From NCBI GenBank assembly GCA_947089855.1, contig CAMUML010000029.1, forward strand, positions 1-52,078: a DNA stretch of 52,078 bases, given 5' to 3'. The translations under genes were made by a program, and so were the position numbers. The notes under the pieces were generated by a model. It was given only the letters and a program-made list of their open reading frames with translations, had not been told where the DNA came from and made no database searches. The DNA is from an uncultured Eubacterium sp. Its GTDB lineage: Bacteria; Bacillota; Clostridia; Lachnospirales; Lachnospiraceae. This document shows, piece by piece, positions 17,753 to 25,011 of this stretch (its first letter is position 1; each line of letters begins with the position of its first letter).

Positions 17753-19237
17753 CTAAAACACTGGTAAAAATGCCACTGCTCCAGTGACTGCTATGCCATT
17801 TTCCAAATAAAAGCCCATTGCATCGTCAACCATCCGGTGCGTGGTCGTGCCGATCCGGCATACCATCAGCACCTGCCCGGTTTTCGCCAGGCTATCCCAT
17901 ATATCCGTATCCCCCAGGGCATTGTCCGCCAATTCCAGCTCTATGCCAAAGCCCTTTAACTGCCCTGCCAATGCCGCCAAACATTCTTTTTCCTGCCTTT
18001 GCAGTGGAAAATCAGATGCCGCACAAAGTTTTGCAACTCCCTGTTTCTTGCAGGCCAGCCGTATCCGGTTGCATACCTTTGCATACTCCTGCCCGCCTTG
18101 GATTGCGGATGCACCCGGCAAGCCTCCTTGCTTTGCCATTTTTCCCAAAAATACACGGCCAGTTTTCACGCCCGCAGCCGCCATCGGTATCCCGCCGTAA
18201 CACGGGAATGTATACAGCCGCTTCATTTCTGCTACGCTTTTTACAGTATCACGGAGTACATACCAGCATGCAAAGGCCCCGCAATATGCAAACACACCTC
18301 CAAACAGCCCCAGTACGATATATTTAAAAGGGATCCCAGACTGGCTGCCCGTTTCTTCTTCCAGCGCTTTTTGCTTTTCTTTTTTATCCATACCGGCAGT
18401 ATCCAGGTATACGGCATGCTGCTCCTTGCTAAATGCATCCGTCATAGCTTTTAAATTGGCCTGGCTGGTTGATAAAAGCGCCCGTTTCTCCTGCTGCTGT
18501 GCCTGCAGCCCGCTGTCTGCGGTTACATTTTTGGCGCTGCTTATCAGCGTCAGTTTATGGCTGCCTGCCGTTTCTTGAACTTCTTTTGCATGCCTTGCCA
18601 AAATTTCCTGCATATCCAAGGCCATCTGTTCGGCAGCTTTGGCATCTTGGCCTGTAATTTCTACATAAAACAAGGATTCTGAAAACATACCGCTGGCTGA
18701 TGTTTCCGCTACGGCTATCTGATATGGGGAACTATAGGTTTTCTGATACGCCGATACCAGCTCCGACAGGTAGCTTTTATCCATTTTCCAATCTTTGCTG
18801 CCGTATGCTTCGAGTGCATCCGCTGCACCGCCATTTAATAGAAAATTCAGGTAGCTTTCGGTGATCCTGGGCAATTCCTGCCTTTTCGCATGGTCAATGC
18901 AGTACAGCATGACATATTTATCTTTATGGTAGGCATCCAGCTTCATTAGGACAGAATTGTCCAGGTATTCTTGAAGGCTGTCCACATCCTTTGTAAGCTG
19001 TACTGCGTCCGCAACGCTTTTTTCCTCTTCTTCTGTTAATTCTGCTTCCTGCGCGGCCCCTTTTTGTGCGGTATCCTGTACATCGCGCCCCTTAAGCCAT
19101 CCATATCCGCCTAATAGGGCTGCCGCTGCCAAAGCACAGGCTGCAAGCTGCTTCCATTTCCCGCAAAGCCTGCGCAGAAGGTCTGCCAGGTCAATCTCTG
19201 TCTCTTCCGTGCGTTTCCAAGTATATGGCTTGTCCAT
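17753..19237 (-). CDS. Wzz/CpsC-like chain-length co-polymerase with a degenerate BY-kinase-like C-terminus (module A)
   Basis: A 494-aa protein. Cytoplasmic N-terminal EIDLADLLRRLCGKWKQL (the Wzz signature), TM1 about residues 29-47, a long outer region rich in helices, TM2 about 305-327 (YIVLGLFGGVFAY), and a cytoplasmic tail of about 165 residues. The tail (…YAKVCNRIRLACKKQG…LCAASD…LADNALGDTDIW…GQVLMVCRIGTTTH…) follows the order of a CpsD/BY-kinase fold. The Walker A loop and tyrosine cluster are missing. No separate kinase gene is present. It probably sets chain length. The paralogue in module B has the same architecture. Confidence 0.75.
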   Translation of the reverse strand: MDKPYTWKRTEETEIDLADLLRRLCGKWKQLAACALAAAALLGGYGWLKGRDVQDTAQKGAAQEAELTEEEEKSVADAVQLTKDVDSLQEYLDNSVLMKLDAYHKDKYVMLYCIDHAKRQELPRITESYLNFLLNGGAADALEAYGSKDWKMDKSYLSELVSAYQKTYSSPYQIAVAETSASGMFSESLFYVEITGQDAKAAEQMALDMQEILARHAKEVQETAGSHKLTLISSAKNVTADSGLQAQQQEKRALLSTSQANLKAMTDAFSKEQHAVYLDTAGMDKKEKQKALEEETGSQSGIPFKYIVLGLFGGVFAYCGAFACWYVLRDTVKSVAEMKRLYTFPCYGGIPMAAAGVKTGRVFLGKMAKQGGLPGASAIQGGQEYAKVCNRIRLACKKQGVAKLCAASDFPLQRQEKECLAALAGQLKGFGIELELADNALGDTDIWDSLAKTGQVLMVCRIGTTTHRMVDDAMGFYLENGIAVTGAVAFLPVF

Positions 19238-19338
19238 CCTGGTATTTATCCTTTCCTAATCCTTTGGCCGGTTCCGGCTCCCCGCTGTTTTTGCTTGTCT
19301 TGCGCATATGCCTGCAGCCTGCATGCATGAATGCCCCT

Positions 19339-19704
19339 TTATACTTCATTCATAATTTCCGCCACTGACTTCATAATCCGGACATACATGGCATAGCTGT
19401 CCAGCGGCTGCCCGGTTTCCCTGCGCGGCTTTCCGCCTGCTTCCTTTTTTACGCAGCCCCATATATCCATGACAGCCCCGGAAGGCCCTGCCTCACCCCA
19501 CAGCAGCTCATCTGCCCTGGCATCCAGCTCGTTGCAGATACTGGCAAAAGTGTCCATGCTCATTACCCGGCTGCCGCGCTCGATATGCCCTAAAAAGGAC
19601 ATGCTGATCCCGCATCTTTTCGCTAATTCCTCTTGCGACCAGCCTCTTGCCTTTCTGGCCTGGCGTATCCGCATTCCAATTTTGCTGTAATCTAATCCAT
19701 GCAT
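19339..19704 (-). CDS. XRE-family transcriptional regulator (module A)
   Basis: A 121-aa protein. A textbook HTH_3 domain at residues about 9-68 (IGMRIRQARKARGWSQEELA…GISMSFLGHIERGSR…). C-terminal tail DSYAMYVRIMKSVAEIMNE is shared with the module B paralogue. Over the first about 69 comparable residues the two differ at only about eight positions. Start ATG follows AAAGGTGG. It lies just upstream of the co-polymerase gene, with conserved palindromes upstream, suggesting that it controls the operon and itself. Confidence 0.88.
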   Translation of the reverse strand: MHGLDYSKIGMRIRQARKARGWSQEELAKRCGISMSFLGHIERGSRVMSMDTFASICNELDARADELLWGEAGPSGAVMDIWGCVKKEAGGKPRRETGQPLDSYAMYVRIMKSVAEIMNEV

Positions 19705-19815
19705 ACGCTTTCCACCTTTATTCTTGTTTTACTAAATTTATGTATTTTGGTTTTTTCCTGTTGGTTTTTGGCTGCCCGGATATGCCACAGCTACCTAAAC
19801 AGCTGGCCTGCCATA

Positions 19816-19842
19816 CATAACATTTTCTTATATTTTGTTATG
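19816..19842. promoter_or_regulatory. Candidate XRE operator, proximal copy (module A)
   Basis: CATAACA and TGTTATG arms enclose TAACATTTT half-sites. The same motif occurs at the matching place in front of the module B xre gene. Confidence 0.45.
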
Positions 19843-20076
19843 TGCAGCCAGACGGTTTAAAGGCGAAAAAAGCTAGTATTTATGCGGCTTTGCGCAAAAT
19901 GAATGATAAAATCTATACTTTGGAAAGGATACAGTTTGCAATTTTTGTATGTCGTATTAAATTTTTTTTATAGTTTCAATCTGCAAAAAACGTTGTGGAT
20001 TTTATACAAATAACGGAAGGAAAAAATGGGAAAAATACATTAAAAACTGGAAATATATACAATTTTTTCTTTAGGG

Positions 20077-20105
20077 TTGCAAAAGTCAGCGGATTGATAT
20101 AGAAT
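20077..20105 (+). promoter_or_regulatory. Candidate plus-strand promoter next to operator (module A)
   Basis: TTGCAA, 17-base spacer, TAGAAT. The module B copy has TTGCAA-17-TAAAAT. It points away from xre. Its start would be just before the distal palindrome. Confidence 0.4.
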
Positions 20106-20113
20106 ACTTCTCA

Positions 20114-20140
20114 GATAACATTTTATAAGAAAATGTTATC
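20114..20140. promoter_or_regulatory. Candidate XRE operator, distal palindrome (module A)
   Basis: GATAACATTTT, five bases, AAAATGTTATC: a perfect 11-bp palindrome. The equivalent at 43822-43848 is conserved. Confidence 0.55.
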
Positions 20141-20198
20141 AATAAGAAAAATTCTGTTGGAATCATTCTCTTTTATCCGTTTCCACTCCGTTTTCTAT

Positions 20199-20239
20199 AA
20201 AAAAACAGGACGTAAGCTAAATAATAGACTTACGCCCTG
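20199..20239 (-). terminator. Intrinsic terminator, minus strand
   Basis: Read on the minus strand, CAGGGCGTAAG and CTTACGTCCTG (one mismatch) form a stem followed by seven T. It would stop transcripts coming from the lic-module scar before they enter module A. Confidence 0.65.
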
Positions 20240-20324
20240 CTACATTTACTATTTGATCCCTGATAATTTATTTTTTGATCTTGTCAATATCTGTCAAGTT
20301 TACACCTGCTACCTAAAAAAACTT

Positions 20325-20565
20325 TTAAGATACAAATATCTATCCTCCAGCTTTGCATATATTTTTAGTGAATTTTCTTCTTTCGCCAATAACATATACT
20401 CTTGGATTTTTTTAAGTTTTCCATAGCGTCCATTATTTATTTCAAGGCATGCCTTAAAGCGTGTTTGAAAAGCAGTTACTGATACCTGCCCTGTATCGCA
20501 AATTCATGATGCCCTGTACCACGCCCCAATTCATAGCTCCCATAGCAGATATAAACCTTCCCTTT
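20325..20565. repeat. Direct repeat, copy 1 (decayed 3' end of a lic module)
   Basis: About 240 bp that match 24148-24390 in the same orientation: TTAAGATACAAATAT…, …CTCTTGGATTTTTTTAAG…, and then the 3' end of the DUF3298 gene. Copy 1 has lost one arm of an inverted repeat that is intact in copy 2. Confidence 0.85.
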
Positions 20566-20566
20566 G
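20476..20566 (-). pseudogene. DUF3298-type gene, C-terminal fragment
   Basis: Minus-strand frame GKVYICYGSYELG followed by GHHEFAIQGRYQ and TAA. It is nearly identical to the C-terminus of the intact gene at 24301-25011. No start or N-terminal part. Fused at its upstream side to a fragment of the sulfotransferase-like gene. Confidence 0.8.
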
Positions 20567-20569
20567 CCT

Positions 20570-20630
20570 ATCTTAGTGTATTTATTATACTCGATACCGG
20601 GTGGAAAACAATAGTAATATTCACTTAATG
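20570..20630 (-). pseudogene. Sulfotransferase-like gene, C-terminal fragment
   Basis: Minus-strand LSEYYYCFPPGIEYNKYTK matches the C-terminus of the gene at 29262 (LSEYCYCFPANIEYNEYNK). Followed at once by the DUF3298 fragment, so about 5 kb of lic genes is missing between them relative to module B. Bases 20640-20717 also read on the plus strand as YWIKQYSEERYKQHLRKL, an unassigned coding scrap. Confidence 0.75.
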
Positions 20631-20724
20631 TTTAACATTGCGGTACTGGATTAAGCAGTATTCGGAGGAACGCTATAAACAGCATTTAAGGAAATTATCT
20701 GTCAGAAAAAATTGAAAGCGGATA

Positions 20725-20753
20725 TTGCCGGAAATACAAAAATATGGTATATT
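20725..20753 (+). promoter_or_regulatory. Promoter of small toxin gene 1
   Basis: TTGCCG, 17-base spacer, TATATT, about 100 bases before the toxin start codon. Confidence 0.5.
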
Positions 20754-20789
20754 GCCAATATAGGAAACCGGAAATCCAAAGGCGGCTTT

Positions 20790-20847
20790 CCCCCTCTTTT
20801 TTATTCGGAGGGTTCAAAGGAGCCCTCCAGACGAAAGAAAGGAGGGC
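20790..20847 (+). promoter_or_regulatory. Structured leader hiding the toxin 1 ribosome site
   Basis: Alternating complementary blocks: CCCCCTC (20790-20796), GGAGGG (20807-20812), GCCCTCC (20820-20827 region) and GGAGGGC (20841-20847). The last contains the Shine-Dalgarno sequence, so the third block can pair either with the second block or with the ribosome site. Confidence 0.6.
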
Positions 20848-20853
20848 GATACA

Positions 20854-20931
20854 ATGATTACATATTCAGAGCTTATACAGACTGGTATCTTCGTTGTTGC
20901 CCTTGTGAGTCTTTGTTATCAGATTTTCTAA
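20854..20931 (+). CDS. Holin-like small membrane toxin 1 (25 aa)
   Basis: ATG with AAAGGAGG eight bases upstream. It encodes MITYSELIQTGIFVVALV followed by SLCYQIF. A short polar head and one transmembrane helix match the putative holin-like toxin peptides of type I systems in Firmicutes (head then …GTFVxxLxxLxxxI). The basic tail common in the family is missing, so it may be slightly truncated. Translation is probably blocked by the leader hairpin. No clear antisense promoter was found. Confidence 0.55.
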   Translation: MITYSELIQTGIFVVALVSLCYQIF

Positions 20932-21207
20932 GTCGTTCACAGCAAATACAATTCATAAGATATTATAGATTTGAAGCCTATCGTAATAATATTGTCATGG
21001 GTGAGAGCCATAACAATTTTCTAACAAGCATATACTCTATTTAAAAAATCAGTACTTTCCAAGTACCCACTTTTTAAATCTATAATATCAAACCCTATCC
21101 ATATCTAACCACATCATTCAATAATCATATCAAAATCTAAAGCGAAAATCTGCTTAAGCTATTTCAGGAATCCCTCTGTATCTATACCTATACTCAATTG
21201 AAGAAAT

Positions 21208-21400
21208 TACCATACCCCTATTGAGATTGCTTTAGGCATTGATGCAGAAGGAAAACCACAGCAAAGAAGTTGTATGAATTTCTGGAAATGCGACAAGAGG
21301 ACTATGCCAGATGGTATAAATCTAATATTTTAGAAAACCCATTTGCCATAGAAAATGAATGTTTTTGGTACAATTTTTTCTTGCATGGACAAATCCCATA
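21208..21400 (+). pseudogene. Phage AntA/AntB-type antirepressor fragment
   Basis: Two plus frames give IEIALGIDAEGKP and then KLYEFLEMRQEDYARW, YKSNILENPFAIEN. These are the conserved start of AntA/AntB antirepressors, with a small frame-changing deletion in the first part and an early stop after …HGQIP. No intact N-terminus. Marks a former prophage or integrative element. Bases 21045-21207 show nothing else that I recognise. Confidence 0.65.
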
Positions 21401-21524
21401 AAATCAACATCCTTGTTTCTTAAAAATGTTTCAAAAACGTATCATAATCTATTGACGTTTTGATACGTTTTTGATGCAATTCTAACATCAAACAACAAAA
21501 CAAATATAAAAGGGGTTTTTAAGT

Positions 21525-21626
21525 ATGAAGATAGCTGACATAGTACGAAATACAGAGCTGTCCAGAAGCACAGTAAACCGTATTGTTAAGAACCACAGCA
21601 GCAAATCAGAAATGACAGCAGTATGA
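21525..21626 (+). CDS. Truncated helix-turn-helix peptide (33 aa)
   Basis: Good AAAAGGGG site. MKIADIVRNTELSRSTVNRI looks like the recognition half of a small HTH protein (plasmid or phage type), then stops at TGA. Probably the beginning of a lost regulator. Confidence 0.4.
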   Translation: MKIADIVRNTELSRSTVNRIVKNHSSKSEMTAV

Positions 21627-21701
21627 AAATGATACAAGGGTGTCAATGGTTTTGACATCCTTTTTGTATGTGATGAAGAAATGAAAAATATTGAAATATT
21701 G

Positions 21702-21730
21702 TTGTGGAGTGTCAAAAGATGTGTTATAAT
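21702..21730 (+). promoter_or_regulatory. Promoter of toxin 2 mRNA
   Basis: TTGTGG, 17-base spacer, perfect TATAAT. Start expected near 21737, about 58 bases before the toxin codon. Confidence 0.65.
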
Positions 21731-21794
21731 CCCAAAAGAGCAATCGTGTTACAGGGTGCGTTGACCTCATTCTAAAAAGAATGGGGGTGATGCT

Positions 21795-21908
21795 ATGAAA
21801 AAGAGAAAACATAAGAAATACAAGGTTCATATTTCTCTTATGGAATTGCTGACATTTGGCATATTCCTTCTGGCATTGCTTACATTCGTGTTTACGTTTT
21901 GTAAGTAG
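21795..21908 (+). CDS. Holin-like type I toxin 2 (37 aa)
   Basis: ATG after GGGGGTGA. A basic head (MKKRKHKKYKVHIS) is followed by MELLTFGIFLLALLTFVFTF and CK: one transmembrane helix. The sequence pattern matches the putative holin-like toxin family (Fst/TxpA-like). The mRNA leader contains GTTGACC (21760-21766), complementary to GGTCAAC (21975-21981) in the tail, which would close the transcript ends together. A convergent antisense gene overlaps its 3' end. Confidence 0.7.
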   Translation: MKKRKHKKYKVHISLMELLTFGIFLLALLTFVFTFCK

Positions 21909-21918
21909 CTATACATAG

Positions 21919-22007
21919 CAAAAGCCACCCTGATACTTTGGCCGGTAGACGGGTGGCAATGCTATCTAATCAACGGTCAACCCCTTGTGGGCGGTTGCTC
22001 TTTTTGT
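21919..22007 (-). ncRNA. Antisense RNA of toxin 2 (type I antitoxin)
   Basis: Minus-strand promoter TTGCAA (22037-22042), 17-base spacer, TATATT (22014-22019), predicting a start near 22007. The transcript would end at GCCACCC…GGGTGGC (21924-21957), which on the minus strand is followed by TTTT. Length would be about 85-90 nt, complementary to the 3' part of the toxin mRNA. The hairpin pair GCCACCC/GGGTGGC works on both strands. Confidence 0.6.
21971..22007 (+). terminator. 3' hairpin of toxin 2 mRNA
   Basis: CAAC…ACCCC-TTGT-GGG…GGTTG followed by CTCTTTTT. Imperfect stem ending in a T run. Confidence 0.45.
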
Positions 22008-22079
22008 GTCTATAATATAGCATATCTTGGTTCTAATTGCAAGAGCCTTTTTACAATGCAACTTAACAACGTATAGGTG

Positions 22080-22223
22080 GTTACTATTCTCGGGCCAGGA
22101 ATGCGCATAAACTGCGCATTCCGTGAGAACATGATGCAAGAGTGAGGGGCGATTTTGCGAAGCAAACTTCCAATATAGCCCCGAATGGTTACTATGAGCA
22201 GCCCCCAGGCCGTGAATAGTAAC
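22080..22223. mobile_element. MITE copy 1 (144 bp) with 8-bp target duplication
   Basis: Ends are inverted: GTTACTATTC… at 22080 and …GAATAGTAAC at 22223. They are flanked by direct TATAGGTG at 22072-22079 and 22224-22231. It holds a strong hairpin (GGAATGCGCA/TGCGCATTCC) and no ORF. Confidence 0.75.
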
Positions 22224-22429
22224 TATAGGTGAGAACGATACATTTACTAAAGTTGAACGCAATTTTGCACAGCGAGAACAACACGTTTGTTAAAGGTAAA
22301 CGCAATTTTGCGTTCACCAACAAAAGATACGGCGCAATATTGTATTCTGTCGTGCACGGTAATGTTTTTATGATTGATATTATTTCAGATGTTAAGAATC
22401 CAAACACGCAATGCATCCGGCAAAATAAA

Positions 22430-22490
22430 AGTGTAAAGCACACTGGCCTAATCCGTTGAATCGGCTGTGTGCTTTACACTCTTTATTTTT
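22430..22490. terminator. Bidirectional terminator
   Basis: AGTGTAAAGCACAC (22430-22443) and GTGTGCTTTACACT (22467-22480) form a perfect 14-bp stem. It is T-rich on both sides, so it can end the minus-strand gene next to it and plus-strand transcripts. Confidence 0.75.
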
Positions 22491-22507
22491 GGTTGCAGCT
22501 GTGGTGG

Positions 22508-22801
22508 TTATGAAATCTTTTGGAATTTGTCACTGTGTTCACATACGACATCTTTAATTACATCAACATCCATTTGAATAGCGTCAAGTTGTTCAACGCC
22601 TGATTGGTAACGCTTGAATGTATCTGTGTAACATGATTCAATATTTTGTAAGCGCGGCATGATTTCATTCTCTTGATAAAGTTTTATTTTCCCTATTTCA
22701 GATTTCATTTCAGATTTCATTTTGCGCATTTCATCCTTTACAGGCTTTCGCTTCTTATCCATCATATCAGATATAGCAAACAACAGTTCGTTATCTGTCA
22801 T
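22508..22801 (-). CDS. Small coiled-coil protein of unknown function
   Basis: A 97-aa protein with heptad-like charged helices (MKSEMKSEIGKIKLYQENEI) and the segment PRLQNIESCYTDTFKRYQ, ending HSDKFQKIS. I recall similar small proteins scattered in Clostridia genomes, usually near mobile DNA, but no function is known. It could be a structural or phage-related peptide. The terminator at 22430-22490 lies right behind it. Transcribed against the plus-strand neighbours. Confidence 0.6.
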   Translation of the reverse strand: MTDNELLFAISDMMDKKRKPVKDEMRKMKSEMKSEIGKIKLYQENEIMPRLQNIESCYTDTFKRYQSGVEQLDAIQMDVDVIKDVVCEHSDKFQKIS

Positions 22802-22918
22802 TGTATCACTCCCCTTTAATATTGTTTGGCATGTTTGCGTTCTGGATGGCCTTCAACAAAATAATATCAACGAATTTATAGGCGCAAGTGAACACCAATC
22901 AAAGAGAGGCGGTAACAT

Positions 22919-23317
22919 ATGGATTTACAACAAAACCAACCAGAGCAATACCAATACAACCAGCGTAATTACACTTACGGAGGTTCAAAACGGCAGCACA
23001 ACATTCAAGACAGATTCAAAGGCATATCAAGCCTTGACGCACTTACAGAATACGCTATCAGCGCATTGACAGGGATAGCACCATCATATTTCCATGAATA
23101 CGGGAAGGCATTTACAAAAGCAATCCTTGATTATGGTACTGCACTTATTCAGGATGGCAAGGGTGGGAGGCTATTAGAATTGACAGATGAAGCAATGCAC
23201 GAAGCAGTAGAAAATAGGATAGGCAATACCCTTGACGCTTCCTGCACATTGAACCATGAATATTTCAAAGCTGGCATCTGGTTTGGTGCATGGATGGTGG
23301 TGCAGCTATTCATTTAA
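22919..23317 (+). CDS. Hypothetical protein (132 aa)
   Basis: ATG preceded by AGAGGCGG. N-terminal Gln/Asn/Tyr-rich stretch (residues 1-25), then a mostly helical region (…FKGISSLDALTEYAISALTG…) and a hydrophobic end (GIWFGAWMVVQLFI). No family assigned. Position among phage and plasmid scraps suggests mobile-element cargo. Confidence 0.55.
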   Translation: MDLQQNQPEQYQYNQRNYTYGGSKRQHNIQDRFKGISSLDALTEYAISALTGIAPSYFHEYGKAFTKAILDYGTALIQDGKGGRLLELTDEAMHEAVENRIGNTLDASCTLNHEYFKAGIWFGAWMVVQLFI

Positions 23318-23388
23318 CCATATAAGTACCGCCCCCACCGGTGGGTACGGGGATATGGGCATAGATTAGAGATGCAGGGATAAATTTA

Positions 23389-23790
23389 ATGACAATGCTT
23401 TTCAGAATTTACCAGAAAACAGGGTACCTTAAAAACCACTACTATTCCACGATGAATAAAATGTTTGCAGCAAACAATGATGCAGCCCCATATTTCCTTG
23501 CTTTAGACTGGATATTACATAGCGGTAAAGGCTGCCAGGATGATTATACAGTAGTGCGTGGTTATGAACTGCTGTCAAACCTTGCAGAAAATGGAAACTG
23601 GCTTGCCAATTCCTATTATGATGGAAAAGGATGCCATGAAAACACAAATGGGATGTATAGGGAAACGTGCGGGCATGATTTGTGGGAAACAGTGTTTCAA
23701 AGTGACACCTTTTTTATATTCTACATAGTTGCTATGGGCTGCAGCAAATGGCAAGGCAAACGAGCCTGCGAGTGCGCCAGCTTTATATAA
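23389..23790 (+). CDS. Hypothetical protein, possibly truncated (133 aa)
   Basis: A frame with good codon texture up to about residue 108 (MTMLFRIYQKTGYL… to …WETVFQSDTFF) but a poorly conserved-looking end. Weak ribosome site (GCAGGGATAAATTTA). No family recognised. In the same direction as the 22919 gene, 72 bases after it. The stretch 23791-23952 holds no gene that I can support. Confidence 0.4.
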   Translation: MTMLFRIYQKTGYLKNHYYSTMNKMFAANNDAAPYFLALDWILHSGKGCQDDYTVVRGYELLSNLAENGNWLANSYYDGKGCHENTNGMYRETCGHDLWETVFQSDTFFIFYIVAMGCSKWQGKRACECASFI

Positions 23791-23952
23791 GGCCAGGGAT
23801 CCTCCCCCGGTTCACCCCACTCGCTTTGCTCATTCGGCACGCCCCTCAAGGGGCTGAACCACGGACACTCATAAATTCGTGCCCATATTTATTGTAATTT
23901 TAAATTTCAATCTTAAGTACTAAAAATTCAATCAGAAAAGGAAGGTACAGCT

Positions 23953-24252
23953 ATGGGCAGACGTAAAAAAGAAGCAGTATCCGCAATACCCAAAAAGAAA
24001 TGTCTGCATTGCGGCATAGATTTGGAATACAAGCAGTTTCATAAATCGGGCAGTGGTATTTATATGGGAAATGGCAATCTAGTTCCAGTGTGTAAAGGCT
24101 GTTTCAAAATACTGTATGAACAGTACAGGATCCAATACATGGATCAATTAAGATACAAATATGCATCCTTCAGCTTTGCATATGTTATTGGTGAATTTTT
24201 TCTTTCGCCAATAACATACATATACTCTTGGATTTTTTTAAGTTTTCCATAG
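23953..24252 (+). CDS. Phage-type zinc-ribbon protein, 3' end replaced by the direct repeat
   Basis: ATG after AAAAGGAAGG. Residues 1-60 carry CLHCGIDLEYKQFHKSGSG … VPVCKGCFKIL, a two-CxxC zinc ribbon seen in small proteins next to phage packaging genes. From about residue 66 the frame runs into the direct repeat (from 24148), and the tail YKYASFSFAYVIGEFF… is repeat-derived, so the original C-terminus is gone. Probably a remnant. Confidence 0.5.
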   Translation: MGRRKKEAVSAIPKKKCLHCGIDLEYKQFHKSGSGIYMGNGNLVPVCKGCFKILYEQYRIQYMDQLRYKYASFSFAYVIGEFFLSPITYIYSWIFLSFP

Positions 24253-24390
24253 CGTCAATTATTTATTTCAAGGCATACCTTAAGCGTATTTGAAAGACAG
24301 TTACTGATACCTGCCCTGTACGGCAAATTCATGATGCCCTGTACCACGCCCCAATTCATAGCTCCCATAGCAGATATAAACCTTCCCTTC
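24148..24390. repeat. Direct repeat, copy 2 (3' end of module B)
   Basis: Matches 20325-20565. Contains the end of the DUF3298 gene and an intact inverted repeat, TATGTTATTGG…CCAATAACATA, downstream of its stop, which may serve as a transcript-end hairpin. Confidence 0.85.
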
Positions 24391-25011
24391 CTCAAAATAG
24401 AACTTATATTTTTTGGTATTTTTTACAATGCTATAAGCCGCCATATCATCTTTGCAGTACTTTTTCGCCGCTTTTTGTATCTTCGCCTTTGCATTGCCCC
24501 CAACCGCATCTTTTACCGTTAATTTTTTTCCAGTGCTTAAATCATAATTCAGCCCATATTCATATTGGTTATGTACCCCGCCTGCATACCATTCTTCTGT
24601 CATATGGAAGCTGACGATGCTGCCTTTTGCATAAGCCATCTGGCAACCAGTCGTCCAGTAATACTGCTGCGTATCATCATAAAACCGGCCGCCTTCCATA
24701 GAATATTTTGTACTCTGCCTGATATTTTCTGCATTTTCCGACTGGAAATAACGCTGGCTTTTCTTTCGAAGCTGGCGGTTTATTTTGGCAATAGCTGGCG
24801 AGCTGCCGGTAAATTGCGGGTATTGGAAAGATACTACGCCCCGCACTTTGCCGTTGCTATCCTTGTATTCTATTTTATCTTCTTTGACTTCATATCCTGG
24901 CACTGCGGCAGCGCTGCCTGCAGACACGGCCTGGGGCACACGCAGTAGAAGCACTGCCGACACCATACCTAAAAATATACAGCAGGCCGCTATTTTCTTA
25001 CTTTTTCCCAT
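24301..25011 (-). CDS. Secreted DUF3298-type protein
   Basis: A 236-aa protein with a signal peptide (MGKSKKIAACCIFLGMVSAV…), then a region that reads like DUF3298/DUF4163 proteins (…QFTGSSPAIAKINRQL…, …GLNYDLSTGKKLTVKDAV…, …FYFEEGKVYICYGSYELG…). ATG 25011 is chosen for the signal peptide and the preceding AAAGGT. A longer frame to 25068 would overlap the transporter. Sits last in module B, probably an extracellular or wall-anchored accessory. Its 3' end is duplicated at 20476. Confidence 0.7.
   Translation of the reverse strand: MGKSKKIAACCIFLGMVSAVLLLRVPQAVSAGSAAAVPGYEVKEDKIEYKDSNGKVRGVVSFQYPQFTGSSPAIAKINRQLRKKSQRYFQSENAENIRQSTKYSMEGGRFYDDTQQYYWTTGCQMAYAKGSIVSFHMTEEWYAGGVHNQYEYGLNYDLSTGKKLTVKDAVGGNAKAKIQKAAKKYCKDDMAAYSIVKNTKKYKFYFEEGKVYICYGSYELGRGTGHHEFAVQGRYQ

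Noticed and set aside
17818-18454. Overlapping plus frames opposite wzz A
   Set aside because: Antisense shadows of the Wzz-like gene.
20133-20426. Plus-strand frame of 97 codons
   Set aside because: It crosses a terminator and the direct repeat and has no recognisable protein character or ribosome site. Its end is only the antisense of the repeat.
22241-22310. Possible short tandem repeat (two imperfect copies with ACGCAATTTTGC)
   Set aside because: Only two copies with several differences. Not an array, and CRISPR-like spacing is absent.
22229-22459. Plus frame of 76 codons ending in the bidirectional terminator
   Set aside because: Its start lies in repeated ACGCAATTTTGC motifs and no ribosome site is visible. 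The later half (YSVVHGNVFMIDIISDV) may be a gene scrap, but support is too thin.
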